Assembly: GCA_015179125.1 (NCBI GenBank)
Contig: WHVA01000081.1
Location: 230,535-294,534, forward strand
Direction: 5' to 3'
Length of the DNA: 64,000 bases
From: Gautieria morchelliformis
Taxonomy: Eukaryota; Basidiomycota; Agaricomycetes; Gomphales; Gomphaceae
The position numbers were made by a program, and so were the translations under genes. The notes below the pieces were generated by a model. The model had not been told where the DNA came from and did no database searches. It saw nothing but the letters and a program-made list of their open reading frames with translations. Below, piece by piece: positions 1-11,793 of this stretch (its first letter is position 1; each line of letters starts with the position of its first letter).

Positions 1-347
1 GAGCCCAGCCAGGGCCCACAGAACACTACCTGGCACAGTACACCATTAAAACATAAACAGTCTAACCGGTGATCCCCAGTGAGAATCGACCAGGGATCCT
101 TTGGGATCTGGTGGGTACTTAAAGTATTTTAGGGGTATTTCGGAAACCGATGATGCCATAACTACATTTGACCGGGCCGTCCTCTACTTGGAGCCAACTT
201 GTAGATTTTCTTTTGTTCACTGAAATTTTGGCAAATTTAACATTGAGCAGAAATTTTCAGGTGTGTATTCAGATGTCTGGGGATCTCGATCCGACTCGAA
301 GCAAGTGCGCATGCGAAAAGCACTGCCACGGTGGCAAATACATCAGG
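1..347. other. Unassigned left edge
   Basis: No convincing coding region or repeat boundary was seen. It lies beyond the broken 3' end of the gypsy pol remnant that follows, so it may be host flank or further degraded element. Confidence 0.4.
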
Positions 348-418
348 CTAACTTGAAGTGGGTACAAGCATGCAAAATTTCGCAAGAAGGATAGCTCGCC
401 ATTTGTACCTGGCACGAC

Positions 419-2616
419 TCAGCACATCCCAAGAACATCCCCAAAAACAGCAGTGTATCCACAGGGCCCCGACATGTCTGAGAACGAAATGATGAATCTT
501 CTGTAAAAGTTCACAAAGCCTAGGAACGATTGGACTTCGCGAACGTTCGTCGGTACAGGCCACTTTGTGATTGCAGCTGTCTTTTCGATGTCCATAGACA
601 CCCCAGCAGGAGAGATGATGAATCCGAGAAACTCAACCCAGTTCGAATGGAAGAGGCACTTCTCGGGATTTATGAAGAGGTTGTGTTTCCGAAGACGGGC
701 GAGGACCATTCGGACATGCTCTAAGTGGTCTTCCCTGTTTTTGGAGAAGATAAGGATGTCGTCGAGGTAGACTACAGCGAAGACGTCAGCCATGTCTTGG
801 AAGATGTCATTCATGAAGTGTTGGAACGTCGCCGGAGTGTTCGTTAATCCGAACGGCATGACGAGATATTCGAAGGACCCATATTGAGTTCGGAAGGCTG
901 TCTTCCACTCTTGGCCAGAGGCGATCCGAACATTATTGAACCCGGCGCGAAGGTCGAATTTGGTATAGACGTTCGCACTTTTGAGTTGGTCATAAGGCTC
1001 CGAATCAGTGGGATAGGGTACTTGTTCTTTTGTGTGATACGATTCAGCCCTCGATAGTCCACACACATTCGCAGTGTACCATCCTTCTTTTTCGCGAAGA
1101 CAACAGGGGCGCCACCGGGTGATTGGGAGGAGCGGATAAATCCCTTGCCAAGCATGTCTTCAAGATATTCGCGGAGAGCCTCTAATTCGCTGTTCGAGAG
1201 TGGGTATATGGGGCCGTGAGGTGGTGTGCCATTGTTCTCGATTTCGATGGTGTGGTCATAAGGGCGATGGGGGGGCAGGTCTTTGGCTTTAGCACGCGAA
1301 AAGATATCGAAGAAGTCGTGGTACTCCTCTGGTACCACAGCCCTGAACATTTCTAACTTGTCCTTCAGTAGAGGGTTCTCGTGGAGGAGTGTGGTCGGGG
1401 CTGGTGCGTTGCCTACAGCGCGAAGCGAAGTCGGCTCAGGGATGGAAGGGTGCATGTTTAACATGAAGGTTTCTTCTTCGCCAAGTTTCATGATTAGCTC
1501 GAAGGCGGCTGTGCTGATTAGGGTTATATGCGGCGTTACCCTCCTCGTCGGAGGTGGATCAGGAGGTGAAGAATGGAATGGGAGGTGGTCATCGATCAGT
1601 AATTCTGTACATGGTGTACAGGGACGAGAATGACTTGGAATGGGCTCTGTTTTTGGTCGAATAGGTTCGGTTTCTATTATGGGTTCTTTCGTGACTGAAA
1701 ATGGACGAATGAAATTGTTAGGAAGTGATATAGAGGACTCGTAGGAGTGATTCTTGAATGGCTTGGTTGAGAGAAGCAAGGGTTCGCCATCCACGTCGAA
1801 CGTCTGTTCGTAACCAGAAATATTCGAAATAGGAGCGGGCGAAGAAGCGACATCCGGTGGAAGGACCGGGATGTAGGAGAGTGGTCCAATCGCTGTGTTC
1901 GGGATGTAACCCAAGGATGGTGGGGATGGATGCGAACCAGGGACTGGCGGTGGCGATGTCATCGATGCAGTGTGGAGTTCGGGGATACTGTCGAAGATAG
2001 CCGGCGGGGAAATCATCGTACAGGCCATAGCCACCGTCATACGTGGGAGCATGAAACCGGTGCCGGAAGGAACGGTAATTGAGAGGGAGCCCCAATCGAT
2101 CATGGGTTTCGTAGAGCGAAGCCACGGAAGCCCAAGAATGATTGCGGCTGAAGGGTGTAACTTTGTGACAAGTAGCGAAACGTCCTGTGAAGAGGAGTCG
2201 CTGAAAGTGAGACTAGTATCTAGGTATTTGCGAATGAAACCAGCAGTGGCTGGCTTTCCGTCGAAAAGGGAGAGAGCGATCGGCGAACGGAGTGATGTAC
2301 ATGCGAAACCAGGACAAGAGGAAAAGGAGCTATCAATGAAATTGGAAGTGGCACCAGAGCCAATGAGAGTAGGGATTGAGTTAGAGAGACCGGAAAGGTG
2401 TACATGGATGATGAAGGACGAATCGGAATGGGAGCTAATAGAGGCGAGTAAACACGCTGGTGGTACAGAGTCGATAGGGCTGGCATTCGGAGGTGTAGGA
2501 TGGTCATCGGCAAGAGTTGCGGAGAATGAGTCAGAGTCTAATAGAAGAGATGATCCAGGTCCACCAAGTAGGGCAGAAAGCTGTGCGAAGGATTGGTACG
2601 GGGGAGGGCGACCCAT
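419..2616 (-). pseudogene. Ty3/gypsy protease-reverse transcriptase remnant
   Basis: This is a retrotransposon polyprotein fragment on the minus strand. The first frame (2616 to 844) holds an aspartic-protease-like segment reading [12 protein letters not shown] near residue 85, where families normally have DSGA; the catalytic Asp is Gly here. It continues into the RT fingers ([17 protein letters not shown]). The reading frame then shifts near 1000-1060. The second frame (1066 to 419) holds the RT palm with [13 protein letters not shown] and the catalytic YLDDIL box, and the thumb motif VQSFLGFVNFYRRFI. RNase H and integrase are absent beyond about position 480, and gag is cut off upstream by an alpha LTR at 2763. 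The element is dead: truncated at both ends, frameshifted and mutated at the protease active site. Confidence 0.9.
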
Positions 2617-2763
2617 GAAGGGGTAAGGCTATCCCGCGAATAAACAAAGCTCAGGCCCTCCAGGCGAGGCAGGATCGAATAGGTGTGGCGTAGAGTGCGT
2701 GTGAAAAAAGGTGATGAATGGATAGAGTGAATGCTTTGACTGTAGCTGTGAGTTCAATTATAC

Positions 2764-3138
2764 TGTCAATATTGGTTTTTAGGCGTTAATATTGTGTATT
2801 AGTGAACACAGCGAATGCCCGAATAACTTGTGCGAATAAGTATGCCGTCTGGCGAATAGGTGAACCAATGAATGTTCACAAGAGGGTTGCCCGAATGGGG
2901 CTCACCCTATCTACAGTCGTAGCGAAATAGCCCGTGGCACTTGACGATGCAACATGCAAGGTGTCATGGAAGGGCTGTCTAAGTAGCGACAATCCCTTCG
3001 CCGGCGAAGGTGCTCCTTCGGAGCCCTTCACCGACAGCACAGAAAATAGTTCGAAGGCTAAGGTAACAAAGATGAAGTATGAGAACTCACCAGTGATGCC
3101 TAAGTCCTCTTCTGGTCGAAGATAGAAATCTACAGGAG
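2764..3138 (-). repeat. Alpha-family LTR fragment (3' part)
   Basis: It starts at TGTCAATATTGG and matches the reverse complement of the end of the complete alpha LTR at 20160-21191. It also matches 45943 onward. It is interrupted at 3139 by the short LTR of chromovirus copy A, so A inserted into this LTR. It contains the recurrent GCGAATAGG-type motifs of the family. Confidence 0.8.
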
Positions 3139-3352
3139 TGTAAAGATGTCTATCTTAAGCCTTAAGCCACAAGAGCATGACAGAACTTGACCAATGTGTG
3201 GTATTCTGATGCTACATAGTGACAGTGTAAGGGTAAGATGCGATGGGAACCGCTGACAGGTTCCCATGCATAAACTATACAGTGGGTCCCTAAGGGGCCC
3301 ACTGGGATTATGTAATAACTAGTATACATGTATGGTATCTAGGTTATTTACA
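3139..3352 (-). repeat. 3' LTR of ORF3-chromovirus copy A
   Basis: Read on the minus strand this runs from TGTAAATA to CTTTACA, 214 bp. Directly upstream on that strand is a purine tract AGAGGGGGAGGG, the expected polypurine tract. The same layout occurs at 14823-15695 (copy B, interrupted) and 19423-19644 (copy C, plus strand, 222 bp). Confidence 0.8.
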
Positions 3353-3386
3353 CCCTCCCCCTCTATAGACAACTATAGGGGACCAA

Positions 3387-5358
3387 CTACGACTCATAGA
3401 GGTCATCCATGATGGAGTCCTCTAATGTTTCCGATACGATGACATCGTCTGTACGGGGCGGTGGAGCACGTGACTCCTCCAGGGGCACCTCCGCATCCCG
3501 GGGGTGGTTGGTGAGTCTGTTCTGCCTCACCACTAGCGGTGGTTTCCACTTGGGTGATGGGGCCTGCATCCTTGCGGAGCATAGCCTCGACGGCCGGATC
3601 CTCAGTCTGGGGAGGGGGCCAGAAGCATGCCAGGTCCTGATCGAGCTGAGCATGGGTGAGAGATCGCGGCACTGCGGCCCTCACGTGGCTGGTCTCGAGG
3701 ACCTTTTGTTGGCCCTCACGAGCGGCGGCACTAAATGCCGTGCCGGTGAGGCTGCATTGAACATAGTGTTCAATGCGTGTTACTCGCTCGCTCGGGTCCC
3801 CGGGTAGCGGGCCAGCCATCGTGTGATCTCGGTGAGCGGGATGTCGGGGCCAGCTTGGCCCCCCACCGGGTATGGGCCCGTGATGGAGAGCCGCAGGCTG
3901 GTGCTCTGCAGTGTCAGGCATTCCCTGGCATCGACAAAGCTCGACCATTGGTAGGTCGAGCCGAACAAGTCGAGAAGTCTCGACTTGAGAGGTGATGCGA
4001 CCCCTTTAACACGGGGCGCAAGGGCCTTCAACCACATCCAGACATCCATGTCGTCTAGGTTGAAGGTTCCATCCGCATTATCACGGATGGCAGACGGGAT
4101 TCCTTCGGGGTTGTGTATCCACCCCTTAGGATGGTGGCGATGTCCTGCGGGGTACCACCCGCTATCACGAGACAATCCCTTTTGGGATTGCGAGCGTGTT
4201 GTTTGCGCTTGATGCGTTTGAACATGCCAATCATCTCGCGTGTGCGCGCGAGTTGCGGCATTTCTTTCGCCCGCGCTAGGAGCTCAACGAAGCGTGGGTC
4301 GTCGAGCGGCAGACGTCGTACCATTGAGTACGACGCTGCTGGGCCTTCCCTACTGGTCGTGGTAGGAGGCCTGTCTCAGAGATCGGTGGGTCTCCGAGTG
4401 GTATGACCATCCCCTCCCCAGGTAGGGAGGGTGAACTGTCCCCGCCGGTGGAGGCAGGACCATGTGAGGCCTGATGTACTGGGCCTCGACCAGTGCTACC
4501 TGCTGTGTAGGGTAGGGTCATTGATCGTGTGTGATGGTGACACCACGAGGTATGCGCCGATTGCGCTTTCCCTCGCAATGGCTAACCCATTGACGGTGTT
4601 GGGGGTCCCGCGCAATTCTTGCACTTCTTTTTCGGCTGCTCTGCCAGCCGCTGTGGCCTCCCCGGGTCATACGTCTTCCAGATGGAGGAGTCGGACTCCC
4701 ATCCGTCTGGGACGCCATACGCAGCATCGGAAGGCGTGCTCTGCCCCTCTCTCGTCGTCGTTGTCGGGGTCGGCACCAATAATCGGGATGCTAGTCCCGA
4801 TGTTGCACATGCCGGCAAGGGTGCCATCGTGCGAGGTGATGATGGCCTGGCCACTGGGTCCCTGGCCGGGTCATGGTGCGGCCGCTTTGAGGTTGCGTGG
4901 GTAAATGTGAGCTGGAGCTGCGCTGCGCTCAGCTGCTGCTCCAGTTCTTTTATTTGGCGCGCTCAGCTTCGAGCGTGTCGTCGCAGTCTTCAACCGCGCG
5001 TTGCAAATCCTTGACCTCCTTCTTGAGGTCATGGATGTCCCGGAGGGGCTCCTCCCACGCGTCACGCGTGATGCCTCTCGGGAGCCATCCCCAGGCCGCA
5101 TTGACGGCGTCACCAATGTCTTCATCCAGCAATTTGACCTTGCGGGTGCCTGTTGTGCCCTTAGGTGCGCAGCGTAGTCCGTGCATGTGGCACAATCGTC
5201 GGGGTGAACGATCACCAGAGCGTCTTCCCATCCTACGATCATCCAGTGCTCTTGGTTGACTGGAGCTCGTAGGATGTCTGTGGCCCCCTGTCTCGGGGCC
5301 ATTGCGCATGTTTGGATGTTGACGGATCAACGTCCATCCCATCTTTGGGGGGCATCAT
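3387..5358 (-). pseudogene. Extra ORF (ORF3) of chromovirus, copy A
   Basis: I do not recognise the product. It is the last ORF before the 3' LTR, on the same strand as the upstream integrase/chromodomain fragment, i.e. in the env position. It would start at a double Met near 5358 (MMPPKDGMDVD) and end at DDLYES near 3390. It is about 650 residues if its frame breaks are ignored. Visible parts are a Trp-containing N-terminal block with HPDDCATC, a coiled-coil stretch (DIHDLKKEVKDLQ), a proline-rich linker, and the conserved block MDVWMWLKAL. Several frameshifts separate these pieces. Copy B at 15728-17675 is clearly homologous over the whole length. Function unknown; an envelope-like role is not supported because no signal peptide or membrane segment is evident. 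Confidence 0.65.
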
Positions 5359-5509
5359 CTTCGTGGGTAGATGATGGTGGTTGCTTCCAAGAAGCGATGC
5401 GCCCTCGGAAAGATCCGAGGCGAAAATTTAACCGCGGGTGGCCGGCACATCATGTGGTATGCACGTGACAGACACATCTAGCGGCGTCTGGGGAGGTCGC
5501 GTGGTTTGC

Positions 5510-5980
5510 TCACCCCCTGAAGCTCTAGATAGCTATCTAGGGCTTCAAGGTCCTTGCAAGATGATATGGGTTCCCATGTCATGTGGCCTAGGGTCCAGCG
5601 GACCTGGAACTCCAGATCTGTCAAGTTTATCCATCAATGTGCAATAATCCCGTCGACGAGCCACTCCTCGTCGTCATTCGCTCCAAAGTCATAAAATGAC
5701 TTGGCCTCACGACGAGGGAATAATTCGTCATTGTTAGCCTCGTATCGCCGTACAAGGCTTGAATGAAAGACCGGTGAAATATGATGGCTTTTCAGCTCGT
5801 CGGGAAGTTCAAGGGTCACCGTCGAGCCGTCGTTGTGAGCCTCGATGACGTGGTACGGTCCGATGTACCTTCTGATCGTCTCTGACAACCACTGGCAATA
5901 TCTGTCCTATTGAGTGGCTTGCCCGCTCGGTGGCTCCATCCGTTTGGGGATGGAAGGCAGTTGAGATGACCAGCTTTGCA
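5510..5980 (-). pseudogene. Chromovirus integrase C-terminus with chromodomain (copy A)
   Basis: The minus strand reads the integrase motif FHPQTDGATERA near 5970-5930, then jumps with an apparent internal deletion near 5900 to the C-terminal GPY/F-type module (RRYIGPYHV, ISPVFHSSLVRRY). A chromodomain follows (EEWLVDGIIAH, LEFQVRWTLG, MTWEP, SYLELQG) at roughly 5670-5515. A chromodomain after integrase places the element among the chromoviruses (Ty3/gypsy). RT and RNase H are missing. ORF3 starts about 150 bp downstream. The closest relative in this window is copy D at 44920-45640. Confidence 0.8.
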
Positions 5981-6421
5981 GTCGTGGGCGACTGTAGTCT
6001 GTGCCTGACCTCGCACCCGCCCTTTTACCGGGCCCTTTCCTCTCCCATTCTCAGACACGGACCTCCCTCCCCTTTCCTCTCCGCTGTCTCCATCGTGCCT
6101 TCGCTCGCATTCAGGTAAGTTATTCTTGCTCAATGTAGTAAGCAGTACCTGTCTGATAGTACAAGAGCCACCAGCGCGAAGCGCCGGCTTGTCTTGTGAC
6201 TTGCAAATAAGGGATGAACAGAAGGCGTGTATATGTATTTCGTGTATAGACGGCTAACAATTGGATCAAAGCATATTTTGTGTTACAGGGCAATGATGGC
6301 TAAACACCTTGTATTTGGTCAGGAGGTTGTGCACAAGAAGGTAATGACTGAGGCCAGATGATTCTTAGAGGAGGATGTCACAGTGGGTTACATTTGTTGT
6401 AGCTTTTCCTCCAGGGTGTAG
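5981..6421. other. Unassigned stretch
   Basis: No coding motif is recognisable. It lies between the truncated chromovirus integrase and an E2-type LTR fragment. It is probably degraded element sequence. Confidence 0.35.
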
Positions 6422-6640
6422 TGTTACGGTACGATCCGTCGTAAGGTTGACCGAGGTCGGGGACGAAACCCGAGGCAAGGTCTGAGGTTACGGGGCGAGG
6501 TTTGGATGGGGAAGTCGGAGAGGGACTTGGCTTCAGCTTATGTGCTGCGCCGACCCTACGCACGAGTCCCAACTTCGGAGGCAAACGAATAAGAGGCGAG
6601 GCTTAGAACCTAGCTAAGGATCAAAAGGATATGATAGTTG
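6422..6640 (-). repeat. E2-family LTR fragment
   Basis: From TGTTACGGTACG onward it matches the first ~220 bp (plus-strand orientation) of the E2 LTR at 60634-61126, including the segment CTTATGTGCTGCGCCG. It stops abruptly at the copia LTR at 6641. The missing remainder is not found on the far side of the copia element. Confidence 0.85.
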
Positions 6641-7138
6641 TGTAGAGGACAGGAATTATAGGCAGTAGGTATGGACTTGTTGCTCAAAAGAATAGACTAG
6701 AAAACAATTCACTCTCTCAGTGAATTTAGTTGTCACTCTAAATATATTATACACTACCTAGAAAACAATTCACTACAGAGGATTTCTAGGTTAATAAATC
6801 GAAAGAATGCTAGACTAATTTACTTGCCTCTCTCAGTGAATTTAGTTGTCACTGAGAGAGGGGGAAAATGTTTCACTGTGCATGTACTACTACCCGGCCC
6901 TTTAGCGCCCAAGAGCTCGCGCGTCGCAAGTCATTTCAGACTCCGCTGGGTGCAGTCGCTTGTGAAAATAGAAATAACAAGATGAAATGGAGAGATAGGG
7001 AGTGAGTGGAAAATTTCGAAAATAACCAGAGAAATGGATGCATGATACAAGAACAAAATGAGAAGAAATTGAGAAACCATACAACAAATTGGATATATTA
7101 TGCTTGATTTTGGTGCAGGAGCATAAATGCACCCGACA
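6641..7138 (-). repeat. 3' LTR of copia element
   Basis: It is 498 bp and bounded by TGTAGAGG and CCCGACA on the plus strand. It is repeated directly at 11299-11793. It contains two short inverted motifs CTCTCTCAGTGA / TCACTGAGAGAG that could fold into hairpins. The same motifs occur in the solo LTRs at 18717 and 47123. Confidence 0.92.
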
Positions 7139-7151
7139 CGCCCCCTCAAGC
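7139..7151 (-). promoter_or_regulatory. Polypurine tract of copia element
   Basis: Minus strand TTGAGGGGGCG sits directly before the 3' LTR start. Purine runs at this place prime plus-strand DNA synthesis in LTR retrotransposons. The RNase H stop codon is at its edge. Confidence 0.75.
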
Positions 7152-8509
7152 TTAATATATTCCGATTTGCTCGTTGAGGATCTTCACTCTAGGACTAGGA
7201 AGTCCTTTGGTGAGGATATCTGCCAACATTTGTTCGGCTGGCAAATAAACGAGCTTGGCTTGTTGATTTTTGATTATATCTCGAAGGAAATATAATCTGA
7301 TGTCGAAATGTTTGGTTCTCGTGTGTTGTTGAGTGCCATACGTGATGGCAATGGCTGATTGATTGTCTGAATAAATTTTGATGGGTCTGTTCAGTGGTTG
7401 GAATATTTCAGAAATAAAATGGCGCATCCAAAGAGCCTCTTTGCCCGCATGGGTCAGGGCGACGAATTCGGCTTCAGTTGATGAGAGGGCTACTATCGAC
7501 TGTTTCTGACAACTCCATGAAACAGTGCCTCCATCAATCTGAAATAAGTATGCCGAATACGAACACCTATGACTCTGTGAACCCCAATCCGCATCTGAAT
7601 ACCCCATCAAGCCGTCTCGATTTCTTCCAAGTGTGAGCTTGTAATGCTTCGTGCCTTTCAAATATTTGAAGACATGTTTGACTGCATTCCAATGTGTGCC
7701 ACCTGGATTTTCGAGGAATTGCGAAAGCAATGACACCGCAAATGCAATGTCAGGTCGAGTGGCTACAGCTGCCCACATCAGTGATCCTATGGCTTGCCTG
7801 TATGGAAACTTCGACATGGCTTTCTTGCCTCTCTCTGTAGAAGGACACTGGTCTTTTGATAATTTAACAGCTGGATCAAGGGGCGTAGCATAAGTCTTTG
7901 CATCTTCGAGATTGAATTTCTTGATGATCTTCTCGATGTATGCAGGTTGTGAAATTGCAATAGTTTTCTTCTGCCAGTCTCTTTCGATTTTGAGATTCAA
8001 TAGCCAATGAATCTCGCCTAGATCTTTCATACTGAAGACCTGAGCAAGATCTCGTTTGACTTCGTCCAGGACTGACTGATTCTCAGCTGTGATGGTGAGA
8101 TCATCCACAGCTGTTGCAATGATCACATGCCCCTTTCCGCCACATCTATAAAATACAGCCCCATCTGTGGCTGACGTAGTGAATCCTAATTTGTGGAATT
8201 CACCACTTAGACGTTTGTACCATTCCCTTCCAGATTGTTTGAGGCCATAGAGTGCTTTCTTCAAAAGTAGCACTTCGTCTTTGTCTCCAGACTCATATCC
8301 ATACGGCTGCTTCATGTAAATAGGTTCAGGTAGTGTAGCATTGAGGTATGCATAGTCCACGTCCATTTGATGGATAGGCCAGTCATTCCTAGCAGCAATG
8401 GCGCATATGATCCGTAGGGAGGATTCCGAGCAACAGGTGAGTATGTCTCATCATAGTCGACTCCAAACTTCTGTGTGAAGCCTTGGGCGACCATTCTTGA
8501 TTTAGGCAT
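7152..8509 (-). pseudogene. Copia reverse transcriptase and RNase H
   Basis: The longer frame (8366 to 7152) starts at MDVDYAYLNATLPEPIYM. It includes ALYGLKQSGREWY, the catalytic region as TAVDDLTI (families usually have YVDDL), and a complete RNase H with YSDADWG, SSTEAEF and SDNQSAI, ending 14 bp from the LTR. The preceding frame (8509 to 8312) carries the RT start, KSRMVAQGFTQ, and joins by a frameshift near 8340-8370. In an intact element this enzyme copies the RNA to DNA in cytoplasmic virus-like particles. The Tyr-to-Ala change next to the catalytic Asp pair, plus the frameshift, makes activity doubtful. Confidence 0.9.
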
Positions 8510-8590
8510 TATTGGTTTCCCTTCTGGATTACGCTTCCAAAGGTAGACCCATTTATTACCGACAATATTGGCTCTAGGAGGTGGTTTGGC

Positions 8591-9448
8591 TCATTCCCAC
8601 ACTCCCTTGTCGATTAGGGCCTCATACTCTTTGTCCATTGATTTCTTCCATATAGGATTATTCAGAGCTTCGTCTGCATTGCTAGGTTGAATTTGACTCA
8701 AATCCGGCGCCTTGTTATTGTTTTGACCGTCAGTTAGAAACGCACTGATGGCACACTCATAGCTACTGATGCCATCAATCTCGGAGGATAATTCTTGGTC
8801 GAATAAAACTTCTTTATGGTCCTCAACGTCCTCATAAGCTAGCGTAGTCATATGTGCGCCAGCTTGTCTCTGGGTTTGAGATCTTGTTACGGGACCTGAT
8901 GGGGCCGGCTGCACTTGTTGTTGACGGATCCTTTCGCTTCTCCTTATCGGTTCAGCTTCTCTAGGTCTGTCATCAACTCCCTGAATAGGTTGCAGCTTTT
9001 CAAGATATTCCTCTGGTGCATTTTCATCAATTTCTTCGATCTTTGCCTCTTCGCTGACTAAGCGACCGGGCACAGGCACTGATGCTGGAATGGCCTTCTT
9101 CTCCTCTCTAGACGTAGGTAGCTTGGATTCCTCAATAGAAATGATTGGGACCTTTCCCTTCTTCATCTCTGAATCAAACACAACATTCCGCTCGACAGAA
9201 ACTTTGTGCGAGTCAGGCCAATAAATATAATGACCATGGCTCTGCGCAGAAATTCCTATCCACCGAGCTCTCTTGGCACGAGCTTCCAATTTATCTCCCT
9301 GAGTGACCTTAACATAGACTTCAGTTCCCCACGCGTGAATGTCTTTGAGATTCGGTTTCTCATGGTGGATCATCTCGTAGGGCGTTTTATCCGGTAGAGC
9401 TCTTGTGTGCGTCCTGTTCCTAAGATAATTGGCATGCCTGTATTGCAT
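8591..9448 (-). pseudogene. Copia integrase C-terminus and RT N-terminal linker
   Basis: The frame starts with NYLRNRTHTRALPDKTPYE, the conserved copia segment after the catalytic core. It runs through the HAWGTEVYVKV region and a long charged, proline-containing linker, and ends at the first RT motif (NPIWKKSMDKEYEALIDKG). It stops at 8591 and resumes in another frame at 8509. The linker in copia elements connects integrase to reverse transcriptase. Confidence 0.85.
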
Positions 9449-10046
9449 AGCCCCATAATATCTTAGGAAGGCCTGATTCTAACAGCATGGCACAAGTTCT
9501 CTCAGTGAGAGTTCGGTTCAGACGTTCGGCAACACCATTAGACTCTGGTGTGTCGTGTACCGTCAACTGATGCTTCGTGCCTTGTTTGGCTAGATGCTGT
9601 TCGAATTCAGAGCTCGTAATACTCGCCCCCTCGATCAGAAACAAGTGCCTTGATGTGCACATTTCCTCTGTCGAAGCATTAAAGCCTCATAGAGCCTGTA
9701 CTTTGAGAATGCTTCTGATTTGTTCGCCATGAGATAGATCACCGATTCTCTTGAGTAATCATCGATAAAGGAGACATAATATGACTTCTTATCGATTGTG
9801 AGGTGCCTTGCAGGTCCCCAGACATCAGAATAAATTCTGTCACCGAATTTTGATGTTCGGTCTCTGGGTTCTCGAGGAAGAGGTTTGCGTGCAATCTTGG
9901 CCTGAATACATTGCATCACAGACAATTCTATCGCCTGTGGAGCTCAGTTCAATGCCCAATATCATGCCATGAGTTAATAGATGTTGTAGGGACTTCTGTG
10001 AGATGTGCCCCATTTTTTGATGAATTTCCATGGCAGACAAACACAT
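9420..10046 (-). pseudogene. Copia integrase core
   Basis: Three overlapping frames cover the GAG-pre-integrase helix (IHQKMGHISQKSLQHLL), the first catalytic region (IYSDVWGP, FIDDYSRESVIYLM) and the third catalytic Glu region (HDTPESNGVAERLNRTL). The region that should hold the second catalytic Asp (normally a D-x-G-x-E-Y context) is scrambled near 9620-9650 by a frameshift. Integrase inserts the cDNA into the genome; this copy cannot encode an intact enzyme. Confidence 0.85.
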
Positions 10047-11290
10047 ATGGGCTTGAGCACTTGGTGACTGGAGGCATCATCGCACCGACCGATCGAGACG
10101 AGGGTAGCAGCAATTTTTGGTGCATAAAATGTATCTTGCAACGTGACTTCTACTGTTTTATCTCCAACCTTGTTGGATAATACAAGCAGTCCTGAACCGA
10201 AGGCATCAAAAGTGCCTTTGTTGGCTGCTCGGATAGTCCTCGGCTGTGAGAATTGACAGTAGTTCCTCAATAAATTTTTGTGAGGAGTCATATGCGATGT
10301 CGCTCCGGTGTCGAGTATAACTATAACTCCTGAGGATGTGCTCAGATTGAAATTAGAGCACTCGTCAAAATTGGTGAAGGCAAGAGGCCCATCACCACTT
10401 TCCTCAGAAGAGGACTCTTCTTCGGCAACATTCGCTTTTGCTTTACCCTTCTTCTTCTTCTTGCCTTTGGCTTTTTTCTTCTGACGTGGTCCTTGACCTT
10501 CTTTACCACCTCCTTTAGCCCAGCAATTTTCGATGGAATGTCCAGGCTTTTTGCAGTTGGTGCATATATGCGCCTTCTGCGCCTTCTGGTCCTTCTTAGT
10601 AGATGAACCAATAAACACCTGCTCTTCTTGCGGGAGTGTTTTCTTCCTGTCATACTGAGCCTTTAGTACCCTAATAATATTATCAGGGACCAGTGGCATC
10701 CCGCATTCTTCAAGCGAAGTGGTAAGGGCGTTCATGACTGCCTCATAGGATGGTGGAAGTGACGCAAGGATGATGTCCATGAATTTTCTTCGGAAACTCT
10801 GGCTCCCATCTCATTAAGACGAGCATATAGGTCTTGGGCCTTGTCCAAATGATCTCTCAAATCTCCATCCTCAGGACATCTCATACTGTGGAGTTGTCTC
10901 TGCAGGCTGGTGAGGACCATCTTGGGCTTTTTGGTCATTTCATTGACCAGTGCATCCCAAGTCTCTTTTGCTGTCTTCTGCTTCTGTAGCATCAGAGCTA
11001 ATGACTCTGACACTGAGACGATGATTTGGGTCTTGGCTTGTCCTTCTCTAGCAAGGGTATCTTTCCAGCTTCTCCTCAGCCTTATCCATCTGAGTTTCCT
11101 CAGCTTCTGTAAGAATATGCTGGGGGCATAACTGGAGGATCAGGAGGTCGAGTGACTCTCCCTTCTACATGCTTGAGTAGATTTTTGGACTCGAAATAGC
11201 TGATGAGAGTGGCTCGCCACAATGGCCAATTACTTCCATCAGTAGCAAGCTTCTCAACATCCAATAGCTTCTCAGAAGTGTCTCCGGGGC
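9974..11290 (-). pseudogene. Copia gag with zinc knuckle and protease
   Basis: The gag begins just inside the 5' LTR with a degenerate N-terminus (WPLWRATLISYFESKNLL near 11210). It continues through the UBN2-like helical region (TWDALVNEMTKKP, LPPSYEAVMNALTTS) and a Lys-rich stretch. A CCHC knuckle with ideal C-X2-C-X4-H-X4-C spacing follows (CTNCKKPGHSIENC), then the protease active site as ILDTGATSHM. Frame changes occur near 11110-11130 and 10780. Gag would form the particle shell and bind RNA. Confidence 0.88.
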
Positions 11291-11298
11291 CATAACCC

Positions 11299-11793
11299 TA
11301 TAGAGGACAGGAATTATAGGCAGTAGGTATGGACTTGTTGCTCAAAAGAATAGACTAGAAAACAATTCACTCTCTCAGTGAATTTAGTTGTCACTATAAA
11401 TATATTATACACTACCTAGAAAACAATTCACTACAGAGGATTTCTAGGTTAATAAATCGAAAGAATGCTAGACTAATTTACTTGCCTCTCTCAGTGAATT
11501 TAGTTGTCACTGAGAGAGGGGAAAATGTTTCACTGCGCATGTACTACTACCCCGCCCTTTAGCGCCCAAGAGCTCGCGTGTCGAAGTCATTTAGACTCCG
11601 CTGGGTGCAGCCGCTTGTGAAAATAGAAATAACAAGATGAAATGGAGAGACAGGGAGTGAGTCGAAAATTTCGAAAATAACCAGAGAAATGGATGCATGA
11701 TACAAGAACAATATGAGAAGAAATTGAGAAACCACACAACAAATTGGATATATTATGCTTGATTTTGGTGCAGGAGCATAAATGCACCCAACA
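11299..11793 (-). repeat. 5' LTR of copia element
   Basis: It is 495 bp, the direct copy of 6641-7138 with scattered substitutions and small indels. The internal edge has mutated to TATAGAGG where the 3' LTR has TGTAGAGG. Adjacent internal sequence reads GGGTTATGGCC on the minus strand, where a primer-binding site is expected; I could not match it to a specific tRNA. Confidence 0.9.

Larger units (their letters stand above)
6641..11793 (-). mobile_element. Full-length Ty1/copia retrotransposon, decayed
   Basis: Direct LTRs lie at 6641-7138 and 11299-11793, about 97% alike by eye. The internal minus-strand coding order is gag, zinc knuckle, protease, integrase, reverse transcriptase, RNase H, the standard Ty1/copia order. 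A polypurine tract lies just inside the 3' LTR. The coding region is broken into several frames. The low flank (AGTTG, inside an E2-type LTR) and the high flank (GCTAT) do not form a target-site duplication, so at least one flank has been rearranged. Solo LTRs of the same superfamily lie at 18717-19204 and 47123-47611. Confidence 0.93.

Noticed and set aside
1970-2626. 218-codon plus-strand frame opposite gypsy gag-pol
   Set aside because: It is the antisense shadow of the protease region, with no cysteine cluster or splice site. It is unlike the antisense ORFs at 52690 and 61249, which do not overlap pol.
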